From contig JAQCTH010000027.1 of NCBI GenBank assembly GCA_027686065.1, forward strand, positions 23,049 through 45,513: 22,465 bases of DNA, given 5' to 3'. The stretch's first letter is position 1; each line of letters starts with the position of its first letter. Under the pieces are notes generated by a model, which was given only the letters and a program-made list of their open reading frames with translations, was not told the origin of the DNA and searched no databases. A program made the translations under genes and the position numbers. This stretch comes from Clostridiaceae bacterium AF10-41 (GTDB taxonomy: Bacteria; Bacillota; Clostridia; Clostridiales; Clostridiaceae). This document shows, piece after piece, positions 14,457-22,465 of the stretch.

Positions 14457-15407
14457 ATGAAGAAGAATTTATTAAAAACAATAGTTGCATCATGTGTTAC
14501 TGCAATAATGCTTGTAGGATGTGGTACAAATGGAACTACAACTGAAAATAAGGCATCAGATAAAACTGTAAAGGTAACAGATGTTAGAGGAGAAGTTGAA
14601 ATTCCAGCAGAACCTCAAAAAATAGTAGATTTAAGTGGAAATAGTGATATTTTATCTATATTAGGATATAAGGTAATAGGAACTGCAAACAGTGATGCTT
14701 ACGACTATACTAAGTTTCCTGCATATTTAGAAGAAACATTAAAGGGAGCAGAAATTTTAGGATATAGCATGCAAGATACTATGGATGTAGAAGCAGTTAT
14801 GAACTTAAACCCAGACTTAATAGTTATATCAACAGTTCAAGAAAAAATGTACGATCAATTAAATGAAATTGCTCCAACAGTTATGATTAAATTAGAAGCA
14901 TTAAACTGGAAAGAAGATGTTAAGGCATTTGCAAAAGTATTTAATAAGGAAGAAGCAGCAAATAAGTGGATTTCAAATTATGAATCAAAAGCAAAAGAAG
15001 CTGGAGATAACGTTAAAAAAGAATATGGTGAATCTACAACTTATCTTTCATTCTTAGCAAGTGGTGGACAATTCTTTATATTTGATGGAGCAGGATTTGG
15101 AAATGTTTTATATGAAGATATGGGCCTTGCTAAACCAGAAGGAATGCCAGAGCAAAGTGATATCAGCCTTCCAGTAGTTACATATGAAGGATTAGCATCA
15201 ATTAAATCAGATTATATATTCTTAATAGCAACAGATGAAGATTTAGCACAACTTGAAAGTAATGCTATATGGAACAGCTTACCAGCAGTTAAAGAAGGAA
15301 AAGTAGTTAAACTACAATCATCACCATATTTTAATCAAGGATATAGCCCAATAGGTAGAGAATTATTAATAGATGAAATAGGTGAAATGTTAAATGGAAC
15401 AAAGTAA
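14457..15407 (+). CDS. Iron-siderophore ABC transporter substrate-binding lipoprotein (cluster 2)
   Basis: This receptor lipoprotein of 316 residues is a FecB/FhuD-like binding protein. The signal peptide ends in lipobox LVGC with lipidated Cys22. The mature protein begins with VTDVRGEVEIPAEPQKIVDL, the family's usual opening, and contains VEAVMNLNPDLIVIST and NAIWNSLPAVKEGKVV. CGGAGG at 14444-14449, 7 bp before ATG 14457, supports the start. Its 3' end overlaps the permease gene by 14 bp. It is clearly paralogous to the cluster-1 receptor but diverged, and both its arginine codons are AGA. The leader carries the repeat array. Confidence 0.92.
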   Translation: MKKNLLKTIVASCVTAIMLVGCGTNGTTTENKASDKTVKVTDVRGEVEIPAEPQKIVDLSGNSDILSILGYKVIGTANSDAYDYTKFPAYLEETLKGAEILGYSMQDTMDVEAVMNLNPDLIVISTVQEKMYDQLNEIAPTVMIKLEALNWKEDVKAFAKVFNKEEAANKWISNYESKAKEAGDNVKKEYGESTTYLSFLASGGQFFIFDGAGFGNVLYEDMGLAKPEGMPEQSDISLPVVTYEGLASIKSDYIFLIATDEDLAQLESNAIWNSLPAVKEGKVVKLQSSPYFNQGYSPIGRELLIDEIGEMLNGTK

Positions 15408-16386
15408 GAAGCGTACGATAATTTTTACAATTTGTAGTATGTTACTTCTAACAATAGGACTGCTTCTAGCTGTAAGGCTAGGGGCTGTCCATATTGGCTT
15501 TTCAGAGATTTGGGACAGTATCTTTAATTACAGTGAAACACTTGAGCTTATGTTAATTAGAGATGTTCGTATTCCAAGGGCTCTATCTGTATTACTTACA
15601 GGAGGAATTTTAGGAGTAACAGGAGCAATGATTCAAGGTGTTACAAGAAATCCAATAGCTGAACCTTCAATTTTAGGAGTTAGTCAAGGAGCAACACTAG
15701 TTATAGCAATATTTTATGCAGCAGGAATATCAGTAAATATTAAAAATGTTATGATAGCATCCTTAATAGGAGCATTTATAACAGGATTAATAGTTTTAGG
15801 TTTTATATCTAAAAAAGCAAATAATAATTCCATTGCAAAGATACTTTTAGCAGGAACAGCTATGAGTACATTTTTCATTTCTTTAACAACTATAATAGGA
15901 CTTTTATCAAATCAATCTCAAATGATAGGATTTTGGGTATCTGGTGGTTTTAGAAATGCAAGTTGGGCAGATTTTAGGTTAGTGTTTTGGGTAGGAATTA
16001 TAGGACTTATTATAGGAATTTTATTATCACCTAAAATCAATATTTTAAGCCTTGGAGATGATGTTGCAATTGGACTTGGGCAGAATCCAGAAAAAATAAG
16101 ATTTACAACACTTATGGTTATTATACCAATGTGTGCAGCAGCAGTAGCAGTTGGAAAAAATATAGCTTTTGTTGGACTTATTGTTCCACAAATAGTTAGA
16201 AAAATATTAGGTGAAGATTATAGAAGAAATATACCATGTTCATTTTTATTAGGAGCAACACTTTTAACATTTGCAGATGTTGCAGCAAGAATGTTATTAG
16301 ATCCATATGAAACTCCAATTGGAGTATTTACAGCTTTAATAGGAATACCATTTTTTATAGCTGTGGCTAGAAAGGAGAGAGGATAA
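15394..16386 (+). CDS. FecCD-family siderophore ABC permease, subunit 1 (cluster 2)
   Basis: This 330-residue multi-pass permease has FecCD motifs TGAMIQGVTRNPIAEPSILG, LGDDVAIGLGQN and AFVGLIVPQIVRKILG, closely paralleling the first permease of cluster 1. ATG 15394 lies inside the lipoprotein gene, a 14-bp overlap that implies coupled translation; GGTGAA upstream is a modest ribosome site. The end overlaps the next gene by one base (TAATG). Confidence 0.92.
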   Translation: MEQSKKRTIIFTICSMLLLTIGLLLAVRLGAVHIGFSEIWDSIFNYSETLELMLIRDVRIPRALSVLLTGGILGVTGAMIQGVTRNPIAEPSILGVSQGATLVIAIFYAAGISVNIKNVMIASLIGAFITGLIVLGFISKKANNNSIAKILLAGTAMSTFFISLTTIIGLLSNQSQMIGFWVSGGFRNASWADFRLVFWVGIIGLIIGILLSPKINILSLGDDVAIGLGQNPEKIRFTTLMVIIPMCAAAVAVGKNIAFVGLIVPQIVRKILGEDYRRNIPCSFLLGATLLTFADVAARMLLDPYETPIGVFTALIGIPFFIAVARKERG

Positions 16387-17393
16387 TGAAAAAGAAAAGA
16401 TTTAAAATAGTGTTAATTATTTTATTAACCTTATTAATAGCCTCCTTCTTAGTTACACTGTGCTGGGGTACATATAAAATATCTCCACTAGAAGTTATCA
16501 ATGTTTTAGTTGGAAAAGGGACAAAACTTCAAAATACAGCAATTTTAAATATAAGACTTCCAAGAATGCTAGTTGGAATATTTGTAGCAGTTGCATTATC
16601 TACAGCAGGTTCAATACTTCAAACCATAACTAAAAATGATTTAGCAGAAACAGGAATTATAGGTATAAATGCAGGAGCAGCAGTTGCAGCAGTTTTATTC
16701 ATTACATATAAAACAGCAAACTATTATAGTGAGCTTGGTTCTTTATCTATTTTTGTTCTTCCTTTTATGGCTATAATTGGAGCAGCATTTTCTTCATTTA
16801 TAATGTATATGTTATCTAGCAAAAATGGAATAAAACCAAAAAGATTACTTTTAATTGGTATAGGTATGAATTCAGCTCTTAATGCATTTATAGTATTTAG
16901 TACATTTAGAGGGGGGCTTGGAGATTACAACAGAGTTTTAGTTTGGACATCAGGAAGCCTTTGGGGCTCTGGGTGGAGTTATGCTAAAGTAATCATACCA
17001 ATAATAACTTTAATGTTCATATTAATATTATTAAACCATAAGAAATTAGATATTTTAAATCTCTCAGATGAGCTTTCAATATCTTTAGGATTAAATATAG
17101 AAAAAGAAAGAAAAAAGTTTTTAAGCTATGTAGTTATATTAGCAGGAACTGCAACAGCTTTTGCAGGAAACATTGGCTTTCTAGGACTTGTATCTCCTCA
17201 TATTGCAAGAAAACTAGTTGGACCTTATCATAAGCACTTTGTTTCAATATCAGCAATAATAAGTGTTATAATAATTCTTCTTGCGGACTCAGTTTCAAGA
17301 AATTTATTTTCTCCAATTGAAATTCCAGTTGGAATTACTGTATCAATATTTGGAGTACCATATTTTATTTATTTAATGATGAAGGAGAAATAA
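16386..17393 (+). CDS. FecCD-family siderophore ABC permease, subunit 2 (cluster 2)
   Basis: This second permease has 335 residues and about ten membrane segments. Motifs are STAGSILQTITKNDLAETG, LSDELSISLGLN and GFLGLVSPHIARKLVG. It pairs with the preceding permease and corresponds in position to the second permease of cluster 1. All arginine codons read are AGA. The ATPase gene begins 2 bp after its stop, with AAGGAGAAA just upstream of it. Confidence 0.92.
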   Translation: MKKKRFKIVLIILLTLLIASFLVTLCWGTYKISPLEVINVLVGKGTKLQNTAILNIRLPRMLVGIFVAVALSTAGSILQTITKNDLAETGIIGINAGAAVAAVLFITYKTANYYSELGSLSIFVLPFMAIIGAAFSSFIMYMLSSKNGIKPKRLLLIGIGMNSALNAFIVFSTFRGGLGDYNRVLVWTSGSLWGSGWSYAKVIIPIITLMFILILLNHKKLDILNLSDELSISLGLNIEKERKKFLSYVVILAGTATAFAGNIGFLGLVSPHIARKLVGPYHKHFVSISAIISVIIILLADSVSRNLFSPIEIPVGITVSIFGVPYFIYLMMKEK

Positions 17394-17395
17394 TT

Positions 17396-18196
17396 ATGGA
17401 AGCTATTAGTATAAAGAATTTATCAGTTTCATATGAAAATAATATAATAATTGAAAATATGAATTTATCTATACCAAAGGGTGAAGTTAGTATAATAATT
17501 GGAGCAAATGGTTGTGGAAAATCAACTCTTTTAAAAACAATAGCAAGAATTAATAAGCCAAGGTCTGGAAATATTTTGATTAATGGTAAAGATATAAAGA
17601 AAGTAAAGGAAAAATCTATAGCAAAAGAAGTAGCATTTCTTCCTCAAGGACCAGTGTGTCCAAGTGGGCTTACAGTAAGAGAACTTGTAGCTTTTGGAAG
17701 GTTTCCACACCAAAAGATGATAGGTGGGTTAAATAATCATGATAAAGAAATTATTGACTGGGCAATAGAAGAAACTGGACTTTTAGAGTTTGCAGATAGA
17801 GAAGTTGAAAATTTATCTGGAGGACAAAGACAACGGGCATGGATTGCTATGACTTTAGCTCAAGAAACAGATATTATAATGCTTGATGAGCCTACAACTT
17901 ACTTAGATATGTCATATCAACTTGAGGTATTAGAGGTGCTAAAAAAACTTAATAAAGAAAAGAAGATTACAGTAGTTATAGTACTTCATGAACTTAATAA
18001 TGCTTGTAGGTTTGCAGATAATATCATAGGTCTTAAAAAGGGAAAAGTTATTTGCCAAGGAAAACCAATAGATGTTATTACAAAATGTACTTTAAAAGAA
18101 ATATATGGAGTAGAGGCTAATCTTCAAACAAGTGAAAATGGAGATTATCCAATATGTATGGAATATGAACTTCTAAGGGGTGAACATGAAAAATAA
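17396..18196 (+). CDS. FepC-type siderophore ABC transporter ATPase (cluster 2)
   Basis: This 266-residue ATPase energises import. Walker A GANGCGKST (36-44), FLPQGPVCPSGLTVRELVAF, signature LSGGQRQR (140-147), Walker B IIMLDEPTTYLD (160-171) and His198 fall at exactly the residue numbers of the cluster-1 ATPase. The two proteins share long identical stretches such as GRFPHQK, so the clusters descend from one ancestral system. Its end overlaps the MFS gene, tying that transporter to the operon. Confidence 0.94.
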   Translation: MEAISIKNLSVSYENNIIIENMNLSIPKGEVSIIIGANGCGKSTLLKTIARINKPRSGNILINGKDIKKVKEKSIAKEVAFLPQGPVCPSGLTVRELVAFGRFPHQKMIGGLNNHDKEIIDWAIEETGLLEFADREVENLSGGQRQRAWIAMTLAQETDIIMLDEPTTYLDMSYQLEVLEVLKKLNKEKKITVVIVLHELNNACRFADNIIGLKKGKVICQGKPIDVITKCTLKEIYGVEANLQTSENGDYPICMEYELLRGEHEK

Positions 18197-19529
18197 AAAT
18201 TTTATAATAATAGTTATAGGGCAAATTATATCTTTGTTTGGAAACGCCATTCAAAGATTTAGTATGTCCTTATACTTACTAGAATTTACAGGTAGTACAG
18301 CTGCCTTTGCAAATATATTAGCAATATCAACAATACCATATATATTATTTGCACCAATTGCTGGGATGCTATCAGACAATGTAAATAGAAAAAAGATAAT
18401 GGTTTATTTGGACCTTTTCTGCTCAATACTAATTGGAGGCTATGCCTTTATAGTATTTAGTGGAAATGATCATAAGTTGATAGTTGCAGCAGTTATGTTT
18501 ATGCTATCAATATGCTATACATTATATGGACCAGCAGTAACAGCTTCAATTCCACAAGTAGTGGATGAAGAAAAACTAACAAGTGCCAATGGAATAATAA
18601 GTCAAGTAGGATCAGTAGTAAATTTTTTAGGACCAATACTTGCAGGAATTTTATATGGAATAGTAGGAATAAAATTAATAGTAATAATAAATGCAATTAG
18701 TTTTTTTGCTTCAGCAGTAATGGAAATGTTTTTAGATATTCCAGATGTAGTTAAGGATTTAGATAAAAAAGATTTAAATTCAGATACAAATATAGCGGAT
18801 ATGGAAATAGCATCAACAGTTGAAATAACAAGAAGTAAAGATCAGAATACTAAAAACAGCAAAAACACTAACAGCAAAGTTTTATCAGTAAGATTTATAA
18901 AAGATTCCTTTATGGATATGTACAAAACCTTTAAATATCTATCAAAAAAGAAAAAGGTTGTTCTTGGAATTATAGCTTCATATGCTTTATGTAACATATT
19001 CTTAGTTCCAGTGCTAACAATACTAGCACCATACTTTATAAATATTTTCTTAGGATTACCATCACAAATTTATGGAATAGTTGAGGGAATATTTGTTTTA
19101 GGAATGATAATAGGAGGATTTTGGATAAGCATAAAACCAAAGATATTTTCAATGAAAAAGGTACATTATACATATTTTCCAATGATTGCAGGAGTTTTAC
19201 TAATGTCTTCATTAGGAGCCGTGAAAGCAAATAACTATGTATTAGCAGTTTTATTTGGCATTTCTGGTATGGCAATTATGATGTCTTTATCATTATCAAA
19301 TGTACTAACATTAACATTTATACAAAAGGAAGTACCATTAGAAATGTTAGGTAAAGTTTCAGCCTTTTCAACAGCCATTGCAACAATAAGTGTAGCCCCA
19401 GGGCAATTATTATATGGACAGGTAATAGAAGCAGGAATACCAATAGGAATAATTTTACTTATAACAGCAGCAGCTAATATAGGATTAATTATCTTTGTAA
19501 AATGGAATGTAAGAGAATTAAAGAATTAA
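18186..19529 (+). CDS. MFS transporter, EntS/YbtX-like (cluster 2)
   Basis: This 12-helix major-facilitator protein has 447 residues. The loop 2-3 motif GMLSDNVNRKK and the opening GQIISLFGNAIQRFSMSLYL resemble the DHA3/MFS_3 group that includes the enterobactin exporter EntS and YbtX. A hydrophilic central loop of about 70 residues (near 182-255), rich in K, N, D and S, separates the two halves and is longer than usual. A GTG at 18180 would add two codons, but AAGGGG at 18175-18180 sits 5 bp before ATG 18186, which is preferred. It overlaps the ATPase gene by 11 bp. Likely roles are export of the emptied or self-made siderophore or, as for YbtX, an auxiliary uptake step; direction cannot be seen from sequence. 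A long hairpin follows the stop codon. Confidence 0.87.
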   Translation: MKNKNFIIIVIGQIISLFGNAIQRFSMSLYLLEFTGSTAAFANILAISTIPYILFAPIAGMLSDNVNRKKIMVYLDLFCSILIGGYAFIVFSGNDHKLIVAAVMFMLSICYTLYGPAVTASIPQVVDEEKLTSANGIISQVGSVVNFLGPILAGILYGIVGIKLIVIINAISFFASAVMEMFLDIPDVVKDLDKKDLNSDTNIADMEIASTVEITRSKDQNTKNSKNTNSKVLSVRFIKDSFMDMYKTFKYLSKKKKVVLGIIASYALCNIFLVPVLTILAPYFINIFLGLPSQIYGIVEGIFVLGMIIGGFWISIKPKIFSMKKVHYTYFPMIAGVLLMSSLGAVKANNYVLAVLFGISGMAIMMSLSLSNVLTLTFIQKEVPLEMLGKVSAFSTAIATISVAPGQLLYGQVIEAGIPIGIILLITAAANIGLIIFVKWNVRELKN

Positions 19530-19532
19530 TAA

Positions 19533-19608
19533 TATATAAAAAGTCACCCCTGGGGTGTAAAATTTGGAAATTGGAAAATTTTACACCCTAGGGGTGACTT
19601 TTTATATA
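19533..19608. terminator. Very long near-perfect hairpin after cluster 2
   Basis: Arms 19533-19565 and 19576-19608 pair over 33 bp with a single G-U wobble and a 10-nt loop (GGAAATTGGA). The GC-rich part is CACCCCTGGGGTG on the left arm, and the distal arm ends in CTTTTTATATA. It begins 4 bp after the MFS stop and can terminate in either direction. It is far longer than the 9-16-bp stems elsewhere in this window. Confidence 0.8.
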
Positions 19609-19671
19609 AGTAAAATGTAAATAATATAGTGAAAATATAAGAAAAACTTGTAAAAATAAAGTATAATTTAG

Positions 19672-19700
19672 TTGAATATGTAAAATATGTATATTATAAT
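19672..19700 (+). promoter_or_regulatory. Promoter for the second LPXTG protein
   Basis: TTGAAT (19672-19677) and a perfect TATAAT (19695-19700) are separated by 17 bp, with a predicted leader of about 45 nt before ATG 19752. Confidence 0.65.
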
Positions 19701-19751
19701 AAGTCTTGCAGTTGATTTTGCAAATATATTTATATTTCAATGGAGGGGAAA

Positions 19752-21815
19752 ATGAGAAAATTTAAATTATTTATAGCTAGTATGCTAACTTACTTTATGG
19801 CAATATCTTTATTACCTACAAGTTTGGTGCAAACTATAGCTAAAGCAGCAGAAAATGAATATACAACTTTAGTGAAAAGTGATTATTATTTAAGGGCAGA
19901 ATCTCAATATTATAATAAGACATTACTTGCATATGGAGATGCAAAAGATGTTAATGGTAAGGGGAAAATAACTATATCTATAGTTGAAAATGGGAAAGAA
20001 ACTATTTTAAAAGAAATAGAGGGATATAACGACATCAGGTTATATGAGAAAAAAGGATCTGTAATTGGAATTAGAGCTTTTAAAGATTATAAGAATTATG
20101 ATGAGCAAAATAATATTTATGAAACAATTGATTTAAATACTAATAAATTCAATAAAATATCATATGAGGAATTAAAGAAATTTATTGCTGACGGTAACTA
20201 TATCTATGAGCCTATAGAACCTATTAAAGATAAAGAACAATTAGAAAAAGTACTTAATAAAATTAATGTTGAATCGGGTTCTGACTTAACAATTAAAGAC
20301 AAAACATTAGCAGAAAATGAATATGGAACTGTTTATAATAATGAAAATGAAACAATTAGTTTCAATATTTATGCTGATGATAAAACAGGTGAAGTAATAA
20401 GGTTTGGAATTAACAGAAATATAAAAGTTAATGATTATGAATATAAAACAAATTACTATGCAGGATTAACTTATAAAGACTACACATTTGTTAAAGTATT
20501 TAAATACTATGAAAGAGATCAATATGTAGTAGGAAAGGAAGGTAAAAATCTATATATATGGGATAAACTTTCAGATAATAATGAATATAATTTAATAAAG
20601 GTAGTTGATGGGAAGTTCATATCATCTAATAAGATTACGTTACCAGAAAATGTTTATCCAAATTTAAAAACAGTTAATGATAAAATATATGTTTCTTATT
20701 ATAATAAACTATATATATATTCACTGAATAATAATGAATATAAGTTAGAAAATAATATAAGTATTGTACCAAATGGGGTAATGTTTAATAATGACAGTGT
20801 TATTGCTTTAGAGCCATCAGAAGATAAAGTTTTTATAAGCAAAATTACAGATTCTAAAGTAAATAAACTAGTTGATGTAACAGAGGATTATAATAAAATG
20901 TTTTCTGATGGAAATGATTATTTAATGAACTTTAAAGTGTTTAATGAAAACAATATGATTATTTTAGGACTTAAAGGATTCATTATAGTTCAAAAAGAAG
21001 GACAGGAATCTATTCCTGAAGAACCAACAAACCCAGAAGAACCAAATAACCCAGGGGATAATGGGAATGTAGTAGTAATACCATCAAATGATAAGGTAGT
21101 TGCAGAAGTATCTAATATTAAGCCTAATGATAAAAATGAAATTAAGATTAATACAGAAGCTTCAGCTAAGAAGATAGAAGTATTAATAAAAGATATTGAG
21201 TCATTAAAAAGTGGAACAGGATCTTTAAATATAACTATAAACAATGGAGTAACAATGAATTTACCATTATCTACAATAGATAAGAGCCTTTTAGAAGGAG
21301 CAGATAATGTTACTATTAAATTAGATGTTGTAGAAAATTCAGATATAATTAAGCAAATTAAAGCAGTTAATAAAGTATTTGATTTCAACTTAATTATAAA
21401 TAAGGGTAATGAATCATTAAATATTCATAACTTTAAAGATGGACTAGCTGAAGTTACTCTAAACTTAACAGATGAAGATCTTAAGGAATTGAATAAAGAC
21501 AAGCTTGTAGTTTATTATTACAATGATGTAGAAAAAACTTTTGAAGCTATGGAAACAGTAGTAAATGGCAACAAAATAACATTTAAGACACCACACTTTT
21601 CTAAATATGTTGTTGCAGAAAAAGTAACAGATACTAATGGAGGCTCATCTCCATCAGAAGGAGCAAATGACAATACAAATAATAATACTGAGACAGGAAA
21701 AGGAAATCTTCCAGAAACAGGATCAGTAGTATCTAATAATGTTATTCTAGTTTTAGCAATTGGAATAGTTGCTATTGGTGGGATTATGTTTTTCAGAAAA
21801 AGAAAACATGCTTAA
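19752..21815 (+). CDS. LPXTG cell-wall-anchored protein with unrecognised N-terminal domain
   Basis: This is a 687-residue secreted, sortase-anchored protein. ATG 19740 is in frame, but GGAGGGG at 19742-19748 places the start at ATG 19752. The signal peptide (basic MRKFK, hydrophobic core, AKAAENE cleavage region near residue 33) is clear. About 390 residues of beta-rich, Tyr/Asn/Lys-rich sequence follow, with recurring phrases such as NIYETIDLNTNKFN and KLYIYSLNNNEYK that suggest a beta-propeller-like fold; I do not recognise the family. A Pro/Glu linker (EEPTNPEEPNNPGD) leads to a module near 21095-21630 that is homologous to the first LPXTG protein (IHNF, FEAMET, TPHFSKYVVAEK). An Asn/Thr spacer precedes LPETG (21708-21722), a hydrophobic span and an RKRK tail. 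It has its own promoter and terminator. The binding partner is unknown. Confidence 0.88.
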   Translation: MRKFKLFIASMLTYFMAISLLPTSLVQTIAKAAENEYTTLVKSDYYLRAESQYYNKTLLAYGDAKDVNGKGKITISIVENGKETILKEIEGYNDIRLYEKKGSVIGIRAFKDYKNYDEQNNIYETIDLNTNKFNKISYEELKKFIADGNYIYEPIEPIKDKEQLEKVLNKINVESGSDLTIKDKTLAENEYGTVYNNENETISFNIYADDKTGEVIRFGINRNIKVNDYEYKTNYYAGLTYKDYTFVKVFKYYERDQYVVGKEGKNLYIWDKLSDNNEYNLIKVVDGKFISSNKITLPENVYPNLKTVNDKIYVSYYNKLYIYSLNNNEYKLENNISIVPNGVMFNNDSVIALEPSEDKVFISKITDSKVNKLVDVTEDYNKMFSDGNDYLMNFKVFNENNMIILGLKGFIIVQKEGQESIPEEPTNPEEPNNPGDNGNVVVIPSNDKVVAEVSNIKPNDKNEIKINTEASAKKIEVLIKDIESLKSGTGSLNITINNGVTMNLPLSTIDKSLLEGADNVTIKLDVVENSDIIKQIKAVNKVFDFNLIINKGNESLNIHNFKDGLAEVTLNLTDEDLKELNKDKLVVYYYNDVEKTFEAMETVVNGNKITFKTPHFSKYVVAEKVTDTNGGSSPSEGANDNTNNNTETGKGNLPETGSVVSNNVILVLAIGIVAIGGIMFFRKRKHA

Positions 21816-21834
21816 AATAAATTAGTAAAAGTAT

Positions 21835-21873
21835 AAATCCATGCAGTTAGGAATCTATTGCATGGATTTTTTT
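21835..21873 (+). terminator. Intrinsic terminator of the second LPXTG gene
   Basis: AAATCCATGCA (21835-21845) pairs perfectly with TGCATGGATTT (21859-21869) around a 13-nt loop, with seven T's at 21867-21873. Confidence 0.88.
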
Positions 21874-21891
21874 GAAACAAGGAGATCGTTT

Positions 21892-22465
21892 ATGTTTGAA
21901 ATAATAATAGGAATACTACCATTTATAATACCATCATCAATTTTAAAAGAAAATTTAGCTACTTTAATTTTGTTTTTAGTAGGAAGTATTTTTATTATAA
22001 AAAATAAAAATAACATTAAGGAAAATAAATATTTCTATATAATAGGAGTTATGAGTTTATTAATTCTATTATCACAATTAATAATTTCACCATATATAGA
22101 AAGTATTTCAGGAAGTTTTCTATACTTAAATATGGCAATATATTACTTAATTTATAGATATATTATTAAATATGAAAATAAAGATGAAGTCTTAAAATAT
22201 ATATTTTTATCAATAACAGTGGTTAGTCTATTTTATATTTTCTATCATGGGTTATATAAGGGAATTAGAATTTTGGGGAATATAGGATATGCAAATAGTT
22301 ATGCTTTATTAGCGTTAGTTAGTTTATATTTAAATAAAATTAGAAAAAAAGATAATCTTACAGAACTTATAGAAATAATACTATTTCTAACTTTATTATT
22401 TACAGGCTCAAGAACTACACTTATTTTATCCTTAATATACATAGCTTACAAATTATATTCAGATT
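21892..22465 (+). CDS. Polytopic membrane protein, O-antigen ligase/polymerase-like (5' part, cut by window end)
   Basis: The frame runs from ATG 21892, with AAGGAGATCG just upstream, to the window edge: 191 complete codons and no stop. The protein is a string of hydrophobic segments joined by short Lys/Asn-rich loops. Two phrases recall the Wzy/WaaL O-antigen ligase family: NIGYANSYALLALVSLYL (compare the family's G-N-x-N motif) and LLFTGSRTTLILSL (compare TGSRgallal). Such proteins polymerise or transfer surface glycans at the outer face of the membrane. Only the first half is visible, so the large periplasmic-type loop that would confirm the family is missing. It follows the LPXTG terminator closely with no clear promoter in the ~18-bp gap. 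Confidence 0.6.
   Translation, partial: MFEIIIGILPFIIPSSILKENLATLILFLVGSIFIIKNKNNIKENKYFYIIGVMSLLILLSQLIISPYIESISGSFLYLNMAIYYLIYRYIIKYENKDEVLKYIFLSITVVSLFYIFYHGLYKGIRILGNIGYANSYALLALVSLYLNKIRKKDNLTELIEIILFLTLLFTGSRTTLILSLIYIAYKLYSD

Noticed and set aside
14203..14493. Minus-strand open frame of 96 codons running through the repeat array
   Set aside because: It is rich in repeated His-Ser-Val words that simply translate the heptamers; the repeat has no stop codon on that strand. No ribosome site or family resemblance.

Overview
The window reads as chromosome of a low-GC Firmicute, most likely a Clostridium in the strict sense. Intergenic DNA is very AT-rich, AGA is the main arginine codon outside one cluster, strong AGGAGG-type ribosome sites precede most genes, and there are sortase-anchored LPXTG proteins. 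The species cannot be assigned from sequence alone.

Layout. (1) Bases 2-1024 hold the 3' end of a large wall-anchored protein with tandem FIVAR repeats and an LPDTG sorting signal. (2) Bases 1295-4841 hold a compact L-rhamnose catabolic operon, rhaB-rhaA-rhaD, closed by a clear terminator. No transporter, mutarotase or regulator for it lies in the window. (3) Bases 5192-5833 hold a stand-alone histidine-phosphatase gene. (4) Bases 5862-12782 hold iron/siderophore cluster 1: an AraC-type regulator of PchR flavour on the minus strand, and divergently a binding lipoprotein, two FecCD permeases, a FepC-type ATPase and a single exporter-fold ABC protein. (5) Bases 12943-19529 hold siderophore cluster 2 with the same logic: a divergent PchR-like AraC regulator, binding lipoprotein, two FecCD permeases, ATPase, and an MFS transporter of the EntS/YbtX kind in place of the ABC exporter. 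(6) Bases 19752-21815 encode a second LPXTG protein whose wall-proximal module is homologous to that of the first. (7) A partial membrane protein resembling O-antigen ligases/polymerases runs off the right edge.

How it works together. The two clusters look like parallel, separately regulated importers of chelated iron. In each, a lipoprotein captures the ferric complex, two permeases and an ATPase import it, and a PchR-type regulator could sense the imported complex and activate its own cluster. The extra exporter-type transporters recall the pyochelin/yersiniabactin systems (AraC regulator plus YbtPQ-like ABC plus YbtX-like MFS). No siderophore biosynthesis gene is visible, so use of siderophores made by other organisms is plausible.

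Most unusual points. Upstream of the cluster-2 lipoprotein is a hierarchical repeat array: a CTGTGNN heptamer nested in a 38/39-bp unit, nested in a 77-bp superunit, placed between a good promoter and the ribosome site. In the cluster-1 divergent region, two near-identical Fur-box-like palindromes sit symmetrically over the -35 regions of opposing promoters. Cluster 1 also uses CGN arginine codons far more than the rest of the window, which suggests separate ancestry.
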